NCBI GenBank assembly: GCA_005789975.1
Contig: SXWC01000132.1
Coordinates: forward strand, 6,267 to 70,266
Direction of reading: 5' to 3'
DNA: 64,000 nt
DNA from: Planctomycetaceae bacterium
GTDB lineage: Bacteria > Planctomycetota > Planctomycetia > Pirellulales > UBA1268
Part shown: positions 8,693-17,659 of the stretch, one piece after another
Layout: the number at the start of each line of letters is the position of its first letter
How positions within the stretch are numbered: position 1 is the stretch's first letter
Notes under the pieces: model-generated
Databases searched by the model: none
Told to the model about the DNA's origin: nothing
What the model saw: only the letters and a program-made list of their open reading frames with translations
Made by a program: the position numbers and the translations under genes

Positions 8693-9364
8693 ATGCCCAT
8701 CCCCGTCATCTGCCCCGGCTGCAACTCCCGATTCTCGGTCAGCGACCAGTTCGCCGGCCGCACGGGCCCCTGCCCCAAGTGCAAAAAGCCGATCAAGATT
8801 CCGGAACTCGTCGCCAAGGCGGTGACGATCCACGAACCGGAAGCCCCGACCGCATCATCGACGGCGACGGGCCGACCGCCCATGGCCCCGATCCGGCGGA
8901 TCGAGCGGCCGATCCCGCCGCTCGCCTTCGCCGCCACCGGCGTTGCGGCCGTCGCGTTGGCCGCAGCCGCCTTCTTCACCGGACGCGCGCTGCGGCCCGA
9001 GTTTCCGCCGGCGTGGATTCTCCTGTCCATGGCGCTGCTCGTGGCCATTCCGTGCGTCATGCTCGGCTACGTCGCCGTGCGGAATCGCGAACTCGAGGCC
9101 TATCGGGGCCGGCCGTTTCTGCTGCGGTCGTTGAGTTGTGCGGCCGTGTATGCGGCGCTCTGGGCGGTCAAGGGTCTCCTGCCGCCGGAGGCCACGGCCG
9201 AGATGTGGCAATGGCTCTACCTCGGGCCGATGTTCGTGACTGCGGGGGCCATCGCCGCCATGGCGGCGTTCGACCTCGACTGGGGCACGGCGGTGGCCCA
9301 TTTCACCTTCTACGCCATGTTCACGGCATTCCTCCGCTGGCTCATGGGCCTGCCCCCGCTCTGA
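8693..9364 (+). CDS. Zinc-ribbon membrane protein, hypothetical
   Basis: 223 residues. Cys7, Cys10, Cys27 and Cys30 form a CPGC...CPKC zinc ribbon, and the core resembles that of the divergent neighbour (AGRTGPCPKCKKPIKIP here, AGKRGKCSKCGVPLQIP there). Five hydrophobic segments at about 75-97, 107-128, 144-163, 172-192 and 199-219 predict a polytopic inner-membrane protein. The stop is 19 bases before the HD-domain gene on the same strand, so the two may be co-transcribed. The role is unknown. Confidence 0.72.
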   Translation: MPIPVICPGCNSRFSVSDQFAGRTGPCPKCKKPIKIPELVAKAVTIHEPEAPTASSTATGRPPMAPIRRIERPIPPLAFAATGVAAVALAAAAFFTGRALRPEFPPAWILLSMALLVAIPCVMLGYVAVRNRELEAYRGRPFLLRSLSCAAVYAALWAVKGLLPPEATAEMWQWLYLGPMFVTAGAIAAMAAFDLDWGTAVAHFTFYAMFTAFLRWLMGLPPL

Positions 9365-9383
9365 CCGTTCAGGGGCCGATGCG

Positions 9384-10751
9384 ATGTCGCTTTCCCGCCT
9401 ACCCGAACTCGCGGCGCTCGACTCGACGAGCGAGGGCATCCGCATTCCCCCGGACGACACGGCGCCGGTCACGCCCCGGGTTCGGGCGCTCCTCGACACC
9501 CCGGCCATGCGGCGGCTGACCCGGGTGTCGCAACTCGGGCTGGTGTCACTCGTCTATCCCGGGGCCGTGCACTCGCGGTTCGAGCATTCGCTCGGCGTCT
9601 ACCGGCTGGCGGTGGAGTTTCTGCGGCGCCTGCGAAACGAGCCCCGCTTCACGGCCGTCGTTGCCGAAGACGACGCCTCGGCGTTCCTGGCCGCGTCGCT
9701 CGTGCACGACATCGGGCATTGGGCCTACTGCCATCCGGTCGAGGACATGGGTCTTCCCGAGGTGCCGAGGCACGAGTCGCTCGTTCTGAACGTCCTCTCC
9801 ATGGAGCCGATGGCCGAGGTGCTCGTGAACTTCTGGGGAATCTCCCCGGAACGCATCGCCGGGCTGATCACCGGCGATGCGGCCGACCCGGCGGGCCGCC
9901 TCCTGCACTCGCTCCTCTCCGGCCCCGTCGATGTCGACAAGATGGACTATCTGGCCCGCGACAGCCTGCATGCCGGCGGTCCCTACGGTCGCAATTTCGA
10001 CCAGCCGCGACTGCTCGCGAGCCTCTGCCTGGACGAGCGGGGGGAATCGCTGGCCATCACCGACAAGGGACGAACGGCGGCCGAGCTCATGGTCTTCGCC
10101 CGTTATGTCATGTTCAGCGAGGTCTACTGGCACCATGCCGTCCGGGCCGCCACGGGCATGCTGCAGCGGGCGGTGTGGCTGGTGCGTTCCAGGATTGATC
10201 CCGCCGACCTCGTCCGCTGCGATGACGCGACGTTCGTGGCCTGGCTCTCCGCGGCGGCCGACGGCAGCGCCGCCGCTCCGCTGGTCGCGGGGCTCTTCGG
10301 CCCGGAGCGACGACTCTTCAAGCGGGTCGCCACATTCGACGCCGCCCATCAGCCCACGATCCACGCCGCTCTGGCCGGGAGAAGCTACCCGGAGATGGTG
10401 ATGGTCTCCGCCCGGCTCGCGGAGCGGATATCGCGACGCATCGGCCGCCGTATCGACCAGGATCTGCTGCTCGTTGACGCGCCCCCGGCCGAACGGGAGG
10501 TCGAGTTTCGGCTGCAGGTTCGCGAGCGGAGCGCCCGGCATGCCGCCGATGCTCCGCCCCGCTGGCGGCAGCTCGAGGACATCTCGCCTGTGGTCCGCAG
10601 CCTGGCCCACGAGCAGTTCGACGACCTCGTGAAGCGGGTGCGGATCTTCGCCCCCCCGGAAACGGCGGCTGAAATCGCCGGCTGCGAAGACTTCGAAACC
10701 TTGCTGCTCACCGCCATCGACGACGCGGGCTTCACGGTTCCTCGCCACTGA
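9384..10751 (+). CDS. HD domain phosphohydrolase (dGTPase/SAMHD1-like)
   Basis: 455 residues. The metal-binding set is visible: the histidine of RFEHS (His68), HDIGH at 108-112, and an aspartate in the DVDKMDYLARDS helix. This RFEHSLGV/HDIGH/DKMDY pattern is the hallmark of the SAMHD1/YpdA-like HD family, which hydrolyses dNTPs or related phosphoesters in the cytosol. Length fits the family. It follows the zinc-ribbon membrane gene by 19 bases and is convergent with the cytochrome gene. dNTPase activity is inferred from family; no allosteric nucleotide site can be confirmed by eye. Confidence 0.85.
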   Translation: MSLSRLPELAALDSTSEGIRIPPDDTAPVTPRVRALLDTPAMRRLTRVSQLGLVSLVYPGAVHSRFEHSLGVYRLAVEFLRRLRNEPRFTAVVAEDDASAFLAASLVHDIGHWAYCHPVEDMGLPEVPRHESLVLNVLSMEPMAEVLVNFWGISPERIAGLITGDAADPAGRLLHSLLSGPVDVDKMDYLARDSLHAGGPYGRNFDQPRLLASLCLDERGESLAITDKGRTAAELMVFARYVMFSEVYWHHAVRAATGMLQRAVWLVRSRIDPADLVRCDDATFVAWLSAAADGSAAAPLVAGLFGPERRLFKRVATFDAAHQPTIHAALAGRSYPEMVMVSARLAERISRRIGRRIDQDLLLVDAPPAEREVEFRLQVRERSARHAADAPPRWRQLEDISPVVRSLAHEQFDDLVKRVRIFAPPETAAEIAGCEDFETLLLTAIDDAGFTVPRH

Positions 10752-10782
10752 GCGGCCGTGGCCAGAGTCACCCCGCCCCTCG

Positions 10783-11169
10783 TCACTGCGGTTCGCCGCC
10801 GGGCAGTTTGCCTTCCTCGATGAGCTTGCCGAACGTCGGGGCGTCGGCATTGGCGGGATCGCTCGACAGGGCGGCAACCTCCTCCAGGGCCTTCTTGATC
10901 TTCTCCACGTTCTTGGCGTCTTCCTTCTTGTCGAGCCTCTCGGCCAGAGCCTCACCGTAGGAGTTCCGCTCCTTCTTGCTCGATCCCTTGTGACAGACGT
11001 TGCACTTGGCCGTCTCGACCGCCGTGGCCAGAGGGGTGCCTTCCTTGACGTACATCGCCTTGAACTCTTCGGCGAACTGCTTGATCGCAAATGCGTCCCG
11101 GGCCGAGCCCCCGGCGATCATGGCCATCCCAACACCGACCAGCCACGCATGCCTGCTTGCACGGATCAT
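10783..11169 (-). CDS. Small c-type cytochrome-like protein, exported
   Basis: 128 residues. A signal peptide (charged N-terminus, hydrophobic core at about 8-20, cleavage near residue 27) is followed by a single haem-attachment motif CNVCH at 56-60. The rest is Lys/Glu-rich and helical. A mono-haem periplasmic electron carrier is the obvious reading, although no Met axial ligand is clear. The start at 11169 has GGAG about 9 bases upstream; a longer frame begins inside the kinase gene and is rejected. It is downstream of the Ser/Thr kinase on the same strand, 140 bases apart. Confidence 0.8.
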   Translation of the reverse strand: MIRASRHAWLVGVGMAMIAGGSARDAFAIKQFAEEFKAMYVKEGTPLATAVETAKCNVCHKGSSKKERNSYGEALAERLDKKEDAKNVEKIKKALEEVAALSSDPANADAPTFGKLIEEGKLPGGEPQ

Positions 11170-11309
11170 CGAAAAAACTCCGGGAGGATCGCCGGCTGGA
11201 TGCCCTGAGACAGGCATGCCGCGCACGGACAACACAACTAGACAACGAGGTCGCGGCCACGTCAAGCAATCGTGCGGGGCTGCGCGGACAGCCGGCCCGC
11301 GCGGCCCCT

Positions 11310-13529
11310 TCAACTCCCCCAACCGTTCCATGCGGCCGGGTCGGGCGGGCGACCGGCCCGAGGCTCGTACTGCAACGACGGTTCGAGCTCGGAAAACTCG
11401 ATGTCGATCCGGCCATCGGCGGCGTCGATGCGTTGAAACACCCCCGCCCCCTCGTACCGTCCCTGCTCATCGAGCCAGACGCACGCGGACCGGTAGTCGT
11501 CGGCGCGGCCGACACCAGACTGCTCGAGGAACGGACGCGCGTCTCCGACGACGAACCGGCAGTCGCTCGCCCCGAAATCGAGCCGGGGAGCGATCGGGCG
11601 GGAGGACGAGTCGCGAAGGACCGCCACGCCGTCACCACATGCGACGGCGACATCGGCGAGATCGCAGGCGATGTCGAGGCCCGCACCGCTCCGGGCACCC
11701 TCGGCGACGAGCAGCCGTCTGGGGGTGACCAGCGCCCCCCCCGACCATCGCAGCACGACCCGGCCCGCTTCGGCGGCGGTGGCGTCGAGGAGCGTTGCGT
11801 CTCCCGCTGCACGGCAACCACCGAGCACCACCGCGCACGTTGCTCCCGGCGGGCCACCCGCCAGCGAGACCGCGACGAACGCGTCCCGGCTTCGAGGGCC
11901 CGTCTTGCCGCCGGTTTCGGGGGATCCGGGCATGCGGAGCACGACGTCGTCACAGACGAGTCTTCCGGCACCCATGGCGAACAGGGCCGCCGGCACGGCG
12001 TCGGACGGTTCGCCGACCAGCCTGAAGGATACGCCTCGGATGGTCAGTTCGCCGTCGCCGATCGAGCAGGCCGCCTGCCATCCATTCCCGACGGCCGCGA
12101 CGCCGGTGAAACCAACGATCGGCCTGACGCCGGCGGCGGCCCGGATCGTGAGCCGCTTGTGGTCGAACGACACCGGCGGCTCACGCCACTCTCCGTCCTG
12201 CGCCAGCTCGATCACCCCGCCGTCGGCGGCAAGGCGAATCGCCTCCCCCAGCGAGGCGACCTCGCCGGAGAAGGAGGGGGCCGCGACCACGCGCACGAAG
12301 TCCGCCTCGGTTGGAACGTCGGCGTCCGCACGCTCGGCTGCATTTCCCTGGGCGGCCCGCCGCCGATCGAGCGAGGCCCTCGTCCACATCATCCCCACCA
12401 CCGCGATCAGGCCCATGAGTGGCAGGAGCCAGGTCAACTGTGACAACGATGTCGGTCGCACGTCGAGCGGACGTGGCACAGCCGCGGCCGCCGGCCGCGG
12501 CTGTGCCAGCGTGAGCCGGTGGTCGTCGGCGAATGCAAGCAGATCGGCGACGAGCACGGCCGGCCGCTGATACCGATCGAGGGGATCCTTCTCCATCAGC
12601 CGCGACACGATGTCGGCGAACTGCTGTGGCACGTCGGGCCGCAGCTCGCAGAGCGCCGGCGGGACCGCCTGCTGATGCTGCAGGAGCTTCTGGACCATCG
12701 TGCCCTCGGCGAAGGGGGGACGGCCCGCGAGCATGAAAAAGATCGTGCAGCCGAGCGAGTAGAGATCGCTGCGGACATCGGCGGCGCGGGGATCGCGGGC
12801 CTGCTCGGGCGAGATGTAATCGAAGGTTCCGAGCGTCATGCCGCTGACGGTGAGATCACGGTCGTCCGCGACATGATGCAGGCGTGCCAGCCCCATGTCG
12901 ACGATGCGGGCCCGGCCCGCCGGGGTGATCACGATGTTTGACGGTTTGATGTCGCGGTGCACCACGTCCCGCTCGGAGGCGTGCTCCAACGCATCGGCGA
13001 CCTGGATCGCCACGTCCACGGCTCTCGCCAGGTCAAACGGCCCCTCCTCGCGAACGAGGTCGCGGAGGTTGGTGCCTTCGATGAACTCGAAGACGATGTA
13101 GTGCCAGCCGCCGTTGCTGCCCACCGCGTGAACCCGCCCGATGTTCTCGTGATCGAGCCGGGCCGCCGACTGGGCCTCGTTGCGAAACCGCTTGAGCATC
13201 TCCTCGTCGTCGCCCTGCCGACCGGCGAGGACCTTCACCGCGACGATTCGATCGAGCGTCGTGTCGAGGGCGCGAAACACGGCCCCCATGCCGCCGCCGC
13301 CGATGAACTGATCGAGCCGATAGGGCCCGAGCATCGATCCCTCGAGCGACCGGCCGATCTCGGTCGTGGTGGCCGGTCCGCCCGCCTGCGGACCGGCCGA
13401 ACCGCTCCAGGAGGCTGCCGCCGGCTCGCCGCGGGAGATCACGGTCGCATCCTCGGCATCGTTCCGTCCCCGCACGAGACGATCGGAGGACCGGGAATCC
13501 GCACCGGCAGCATCATTGAAATCAGGCAT
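11310..13529 (-). CDS. Transmembrane serine/threonine protein kinase (PknB type)
   Basis: 739 residues. The kinase domain at about 70-340 has the glycine loop GGGGMG (77-82), Lys99 in VAVKVL, HRDIKPSN (191-198) and DMG (211-213) in place of DFG, a substitution common in planctomycete kinases. One membrane helix follows at about 365-384. The 355-residue C-terminal half should lie outside the cytoplasm and contains repeated short beta-strand blocks (GGVIELAQDG, KRLTIRAA, GELTIRGVSF), suggestive of a right-handed beta-helix sensor domain (inference). The start at 13529 gives a 65-residue acidic N-terminal tail. It probably transduces an envelope signal. Confidence 0.88.
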   Translation of the reverse strand: MPDFNDAAGADSRSSDRLVRGRNDAEDATVISRGEPAAASWSGSAGPQAGGPATTTEIGRSLEGSMLGPYRLDQFIGGGGMGAVFRALDTTLDRIVAVKVLAGRQGDDEEMLKRFRNEAQSAARLDHENIGRVHAVGSNGGWHYIVFEFIEGTNLRDLVREEGPFDLARAVDVAIQVADALEHASERDVVHRDIKPSNIVITPAGRARIVDMGLARLHHVADDRDLTVSGMTLGTFDYISPEQARDPRAADVRSDLYSLGCTIFFMLAGRPPFAEGTMVQKLLQHQQAVPPALCELRPDVPQQFADIVSRLMEKDPLDRYQRPAVLVADLLAFADDHRLTLAQPRPAAAAVPRPLDVRPTSLSQLTWLLPLMGLIAVVGMMWTRASLDRRRAAQGNAAERADADVPTEADFVRVVAAPSFSGEVASLGEAIRLAADGGVIELAQDGEWREPPVSFDHKRLTIRAAAGVRPIVGFTGVAAVGNGWQAACSIGDGELTIRGVSFRLVGEPSDAVPAALFAMGAGRLVCDDVVLRMPGSPETGGKTGPRSRDAFVAVSLAGGPPGATCAVVLGGCRAAGDATLLDATAAEAGRVVLRWSGGALVTPRRLLVAEGARSGAGLDIACDLADVAVACGDGVAVLRDSSSRPIAPRLDFGASDCRFVVGDARPFLEQSGVGRADDYRSACVWLDEQGRYEGAGVFQRIDAADGRIDIEFSELEPSLQYEPRAGRPPDPAAWNGWGS

Positions 13530-13643
13530 GGAGCCGACCCTAACACCGCCGCTTGCGGCGGGTCAATCTGCATCCCGGCCGGACTTGCCGAGCCGCACGC
13601 TCCGGCCAACGGAAAACTGGCGTCTCCGGGATCGGGAACATGC

Positions 13644-13686
13644 CTGAAAAACAAAAACCCCGCCCCTCGCGTCGCGAGGGGCGGGG
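13644..13686 (-). terminator. Rho-independent terminator of the SUMF1-fold PEP-CTERM gene
   Basis: A near-perfect GC-rich palindrome (arms 13658-13671 and 13673-13686) is flanked on its left by an A-rich run at 13647-13657. Read leftwards on the minus strand this is a strong hairpin followed by a T-tract, 40-odd bases after the stop of the gene at 13730. Confidence 0.85.
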
Positions 13687-13729
13687 CTGTTTTCTGATCT
13701 CTCAGGTTCCGATCACGAGTGGGATTCGA

Positions 13730-14989
13730 TCACGAAACGGTCGGCTGGGCGAGCATGGCCTGCTGAGCGGCGGCCTTCTTCTTGCGACGCTTCATCCAGT
13801 CGAGGGCCGCAAGGCTCGTGATTCCCACTCCCGCGAGGGCGATCGTGGCCGGCTCGGGGACGGCTGCGACGCGGAAGCCGATGGAGTCGGAGAAGCTGGC
13901 GGTCAGGTAGTTGTTGTTGGCCGAGTTCGAGGTCCAGTTGCCGGTGGCACCCGTTCCGAGCCTCCAGCTCGAGCCGAGCAACATGACCCGGTCGGCGGGG
14001 AAGGTCGGGCTGGCAGTCTCGGTGAACTCACCGGCGTTGCCGAAGGCGTCGTACAGCTGATACCAGGTCTGGGAGGCGGCATAGAGGCCGACATTCGTCA
14101 GGCCGGTCGTCCTGCCCTGAGCCAGGCCGTAGTTGGCCGCGTTGTTGCCGCTGACCCCCGTGCCGGTCGTGACGGCGACGGGAACCTGAGAGGCACCGCC
14201 CACGTAGGGATAGGTGCGGTAGTTGGTGTTGCCACCGTTGTAGTAGGCCGCCTTCGTCCACTCGTTGGCACTCGGCAGGAAGACCGAGGCTCCGGCGTTG
14301 CGGGGGACTGCGGCCCCGGCGGTCTGGTTGTTGAGGGTATAGGCACCGGTCTCCATGGAGGCGGCGTTGGCCTGCTGGCCATTGTTGAGCCAGTTGGCGA
14401 ACCGAGCGGCGGAGAACCAGGTCACGAACGTGACCGGCTGGCTCGAGCTACCCCCTCCGACCGAATACTTCGCCCCGGATGAACCGCCGGCGTTGAAGGT
14501 GATAGGGTTGAAGATCGTCGACCCACTGATGATGGCCGACGGCTGGTAGATGGAGTTCGGGTTCGTACCCGCGGCATCCACGCTATTCAGGAACTCGGCG
14601 TACTGGGAGTTGGTCGTCTCGTACTTCGAGATGTTGAAGAGGCTCGAGACCGCCCCCAGACCCGTGGCGGGGTTGGCGAGGTTGCCGGCGTTGTTGACCG
14701 GTGTGAAATCGATCGTCACTCCGAGCACGCTCGTCGAGACGCTCGCAAGTGCCAGGGCAAGACAGCCGGCAAATGCCCTGACGTTCTGCATCCGGGCCCC
14801 ACGGCCGGTGCCCCACGTCCACCGCTTGCTGCGGCGGCAGTGCATGCCATTGACCCGGGTCGGGGCTGTGCCCGAGCGGCGGTATTCGGGGAATCGGCTC
14901 CGCTTTTTAGCCGGCTCGCGATCTCGACTGAAGTCGACCGCGTAGCTCACGTCCATGTCGTCACGGTAGGAATCCACAACTGCGCTCAT
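13730..14989 (-). CDS. SUMF1/formylglycine-generating-enzyme-fold PEP-CTERM protein
   Basis: 419 residues from the ATG at 14989. The C-terminus has VPEPATIAL, a hydrophobic helix and a basic RRKKK tail: the PEP-CTERM sorting signal read by an exosortase. The body carries FGE-sulfatase-like signatures (FNISKYETTNSQYAEFLN, then a WFSAARFANWLN block and FLPSANEWTKAAYY), but the catalytic cysteines of true formylglycine enzymes are not evident, so it is probably a structural or binding domain. The start at 14989 has AAGGA about 9 bases upstream and gives a 66-residue charged N-terminal extension before the signal helix; the alternative ATG at 14791 begins directly at the signal peptide. It is the distal gene after the receiver-like gene. 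Confidence 0.78.
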   Translation of the reverse strand: MSAVVDSYRDDMDVSYAVDFSRDREPAKKRSRFPEYRRSGTAPTRVNGMHCRRSKRWTWGTGRGARMQNVRAFAGCLALALASVSTSVLGVTIDFTPVNNAGNLANPATGLGAVSSLFNISKYETTNSQYAEFLNSVDAAGTNPNSIYQPSAIISGSTIFNPITFNAGGSSGAKYSVGGGSSSQPVTFVTWFSAARFANWLNNGQQANAASMETGAYTLNNQTAGAAVPRNAGASVFLPSANEWTKAAYYNGGNTNYRTYPYVGGASQVPVAVTTGTGVSGNNAANYGLAQGRTTGLTNVGLYAASQTWYQLYDAFGNAGEFTETASPTFPADRVMLLGSSWRLGTGATGNWTSNSANNNYLTASFSDSIGFRVAAVPEPATIALAGVGITSLAALDWMKRRKKKAAAQQAMLAQPTVS

Positions 14990-15138
14990 GACACTGTTCC
15001 TTCTCTTTTGGGCCCCGAGGGGCGTTTTGATGATTTCTCTCGACTCTTGTCCGCCGACCGAACGGTCGGAAACGGAACCTTGATTCACTGCTTCACGAAT
15101 CGCGGACTGATCGCCTTGGCCTGAGCCACGCTCGATCC

Positions 15139-15624
15139 TCAGACGTACTGAAAGGCACCCCGACGCTCGGCGACTCGCCGGGCCTCTGCGAACAGCGACA
15201 TGAGGGAGTCGCCACCGGAGACACCCGGCAGGTAGACCCAGGCACCGAGCTGACGGGCCCAGAGCTCCTCATCGACGCTGTCGTCGGAACCGCAGACCAC
15301 CAGCAGCGTGCCGGGCCGACCGGCGAACTCCTCGGCGACCTCGAGCGTGTCGCTGACGCGATCACCCAACGGGTGGACGATGTCAACGATCACGAGTTGG
15401 TAGTCCCCGTCGATGACCGACCTGAAGTCGGAGGCATCGGCGGGCATGTCACAGGTGGAAAAGCCACCGAGTTCGGCCATCGTGCCGAGCCGGCCGCGGA
15501 GGCCTGCATCGCCCGTCACCACGAGGCTCTTGAGAACCGGGCCACGCGGGGAACGAATCGCGGGGGGCTGGTTTGACAGCGACCGCACTTCCTCCGTCGT
15601 GATCCCAACGGCAATGACCATCAT
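15139..15624 (-). CDS. Response-regulator receiver-like protein
   Basis: 161 residues. After a 30-residue leader, a CheY-like alternation begins: SLVVTGD, then the phosphoacceptor candidate Asp81 in LVIVDIV, then TLLVVCGSDD. The acidic pair near the first strand is reduced to one Asp39, and the usual Lys after strand 5 is not clear, so phosphorylation may be weak or absent. The ATG at 15624 has a near-perfect GGAGG 6 bases upstream. No output domain is present. It precedes the SUMF1-fold PEP-CTERM gene by 150 bases on the same strand; whether the two are linked is unknown. Confidence 0.62.
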   Translation of the reverse strand: MMVIAVGITTEEVRSLSNQPPAIRSPRGPVLKSLVVTGDAGLRGRLGTMAELGGFSTCDMPADASDFRSVIDGDYQLVIVDIVHPLGDRVSDTLEVAEEFAGRPGTLLVVCGSDDSVDEELWARQLGAWVYLPGVSGGDSLMSLFAEARRVAERRGAFQYV

Positions 15625-16158
15625 TTCACACCTCCCTTTTGCGACTGAACGAACGCGAACTGTTTCGCGGTGCCCGGCTTTCACCGTTGGGCATCCGCGA
15701 GAACTCGCGACACTGAGGAGGAGATGCAGTCCGCGTGCCAAATCCCGGCGAGGGACGCTGGGACGGCGAAAAGCGCTGGAATCAAGGCACTTTGCCGCGA
15801 AAAAAACTTTTTCGACGGCGACGCCCGACAAATGACCGGCCTCACCAGCCCGGGGCGCTCCGCGAGACAAAATCGCGCCCGACGTGCGAACGACCCTTGT
15901 TTTCCAGGCCTTTTGAGGTGAATCCCGACTTTGGTGAGGTGGTCACCACTTTGGTGATGCACGCCGCGGCCGTTGGGAACCGGACGTGGGTGATTTCGAC
16001 ACCCGTTGGATTTGGCGGCCCGGGTTGACGAGGTGGGCCATCGGGTTTTCTTGGACGTGTCTCACAAACCCGACGACGAACCGGCGACGCCGACGATGCG
16101 TAGAACGGCCGGCGTGCAAATGCATGCCATCGCCCCGCCCGCCAGGGATCCACTTGCC
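15625..16158. other. Intergenic region, no gene recognised
   Basis: About 530 bases between divergent genes. It has an AT-richer patch around 15795-15815 and a short direct repeat, ACTTTGGTGA, at about 15930 and 15949, with an imperfect inverted repeat GGTGGTCACCAC between the copies. This could be a regulatory site, but nothing decides it. No reading frame with a family match was seen. Confidence 0.4.
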
Positions 16159-16458
16159 ATGCATGTCGCCCGTCTGCTCTTCCCGGTCGCGCTGGCCCTC
16201 GCCGCCCTGCTCCTCCCCGCATCGGTCGCGGAGGCGCGAGGCCCCCGCAACCCCTACTCGAGTTTCAACCTCTCGGGCATCAACTCCGGCGCGCAGCAAT
16301 GGGATCGCGCCCAGCGGCAGGGCAAGCGGGTCTGGCCCTACTACAACACGCCGTCGCGAAGCTACCGGCAGGGCGGCACGGTCGGCGGCGGGAGCGTCAG
16401 CGGCGGGAGTGGCGTGATCGGCGGCCGCAGACGCTCATGGAACCAGGCGTTCCGGTAG
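16159..16458 (+). CDS. Small secreted Gly/Arg/Tyr-rich protein
   Basis: 99 residues starting at the ATG at 16159, which begins a clear signal peptide (hydrophobic stretch at about 5-20, cleavage after an ALA-like site near residue 26). The mature part has RNPYSSFNLSGINSGAQQWD, then Tyr- and Arg-rich segments and a Gly/Ser-rich repeat (GGGSVSGGSG). AGGGA lies about 10 bases before the start. A longer reading from 16006 lacks support. No family is recognised; an envelope-associated structural peptide is possible. Confidence 0.55.
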   Translation: MHVARLLFPVALALAALLLPASVAEARGPRNPYSSFNLSGINSGAQQWDRAQRQGKRVWPYYNTPSRSYRQGGTVGGGSVSGGSGVIGGRRRSWNQAFR

Positions 16459-16508
16459 GACACGGATACGACGGATCACGGATGGCCCGGTCGATGGCAT
16501 CCCGGATG

Positions 16509-16928
16509 TCATCGGAGACCCTTCCATCTCGAGTTCGAGCACGTCAGCAAAACCCTTCGGTGCCCGACGAATATTGCCCTGGCGTAGTTCGCCGCTCGCC
16601 ATATCTCGCGACCCTCGTAGGCGTGCTTTCTGAAGTTCCCGTCGGTCACCAGCGCGAAATCGACCACCTGGCACCGCCACGGCACGTCGGATTCGGTCAA
16701 TAGCCGGAGCAGGTGCGATGTCCCGCCCGGGAGCGGCTCGGGCCAGGTGATCCCGATGTCGACGTCGCTGCCCTGATCGCAATGCCCGCGGGCCCGCGAG
16801 CCGAACAGGAAAATCTCGTACCGCGGATCGGCCACCGTCTCGAGACAGATCCGCCGGGCCTCGGCCAGGTATTGCTCCTCGAAGGGCGTGCGCGGCCCAC
16901 TCTTTTTGCAGGGGCGGACATGTGGCAT
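16509..16928 (-). CDS. MNT-type nucleotidyltransferase domain protein
   Basis: 139 residues. The pol-beta-like active site is visible: FLFGSRARG (41-48) followed by SDVDIGI with Asp55 and Asp57. Such minimal nucleotidyltransferases usually pair with a HEPN partner in toxin-antitoxin modules, where they AMPylate or otherwise silence the HEPN RNase. No HEPN gene is seen next to it. The last 28 residues do not look like the family, so the C-terminus may be degenerate or frameshifted. The start at 16928 is uncertain; an ATG at 16994 would add 22 residues. Confidence 0.65.
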   Translation of the reverse strand: MPHVRPCKKSGPRTPFEEQYLAEARRICLETVADPRYEIFLFGSRARGHCDQGSDVDIGITWPEPLPGGTSHLLRLLTESDVPWRCQVVDFALVTDGNFRKHAYEGREIWRAANYARAIFVGHRRVLLTCSNSRWKGLR

Positions 16929-16997
16929 ATCGACCGGAAAATGGGAAAATCGGCGGCTAAAACCGACGGCATCATATGCTGACTGAACCGCCACATC

Positions 16998-17618
16998 ATG
17001 CCTGAAAACCCCGCGCCCTCACGCTTTCGTGCCTTTTCCCGAGCCGTATGGCTCCGCTGCCCGCGGTGCGGGAGCGGCCCGCTCTTCCGCGACGCGTTCC
17101 GCATGCACGAGTCGTGCACGCACTGCGGCTTCTCCTACGAGCGGGAGCCGGGCTTCTACCTCGGGTCGATCTATCTGAACTACGGCGCCACGGTGATCCT
17201 CACCGGATCCCTCTATGCACTGCTGGTGATGGGCATGGGACTCTCGAACGAGACGACGCTGACCGTCTGCCTCGCCGCGGCGGTCCTCTGTCCGATCTTT
17301 TTCTTTCGCCACGCGCGGAGCTTTCTGCTCTCGCTCGACAGCTCGGTCAACCAGAACCAGACGGGCACTGCCGACGAACTCACTCCTGGAGTCGTGTCCC
17401 CGACGGCGTTGACGACCCGCACACTCGCCTCGCTCGCCTCCGACGACGGCCGGGCCGGCTGCGCGATGGGGGTGGCCCTCGCGCTTATCCTCCTTTTCGG
17501 CCTCGGCATGGCGGCCGTCACGCTTTTCTTCGTGGCCGACAGCGCCGAGACCGAAACGACGGATATCCCGGTCGATGGTGCTCCCGCACCGGTCTTCCGG
17601 CTGACGGACTCCCCTTGA
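16998..17618 (+). CDS. DUF983 family membrane protein
   Basis: 206 residues. The N-terminus has the DUF983 zinc-ribbon signature: Cys21/Cys24 in CPRCGSGPLF and Cys40/Cys43 in CTHCG, then the characteristic EPGFYLGSIYLNYG segment. Two membrane helices follow at about 65-85 and 90-105 and a third near 155-180. The C-terminal extension beyond about residue 120 is longer than in typical DUF983 proteins (about 120-150 residues). The family has no established function. It is followed by a good terminator, so this is the end of its transcript. Confidence 0.82.
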   Translation: MPENPAPSRFRAFSRAVWLRCPRCGSGPLFRDAFRMHESCTHCGFSYEREPGFYLGSIYLNYGATVILTGSLYALLVMGMGLSNETTLTVCLAAAVLCPIFFFRHARSFLLSLDSSVNQNQTGTADELTPGVVSPTALTTRTLASLASDDGRAGCAMGVALALILLFGLGMAAVTLFFVADSAETETTDIPVDGAPAPVFRLTDSP

Positions 17619-17659
17619 GCAGCGAGATCGTGCGTTTTGGCCGTCCGGAGGCGGTACGC

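Noticed and set aside
15925..15965. Operator-like double ACTTTGGTGA repeat with a GGTGGTCACCAC centre
   Set aside because: Short and imperfect; could easily occur by chance in this GC-rich gap.
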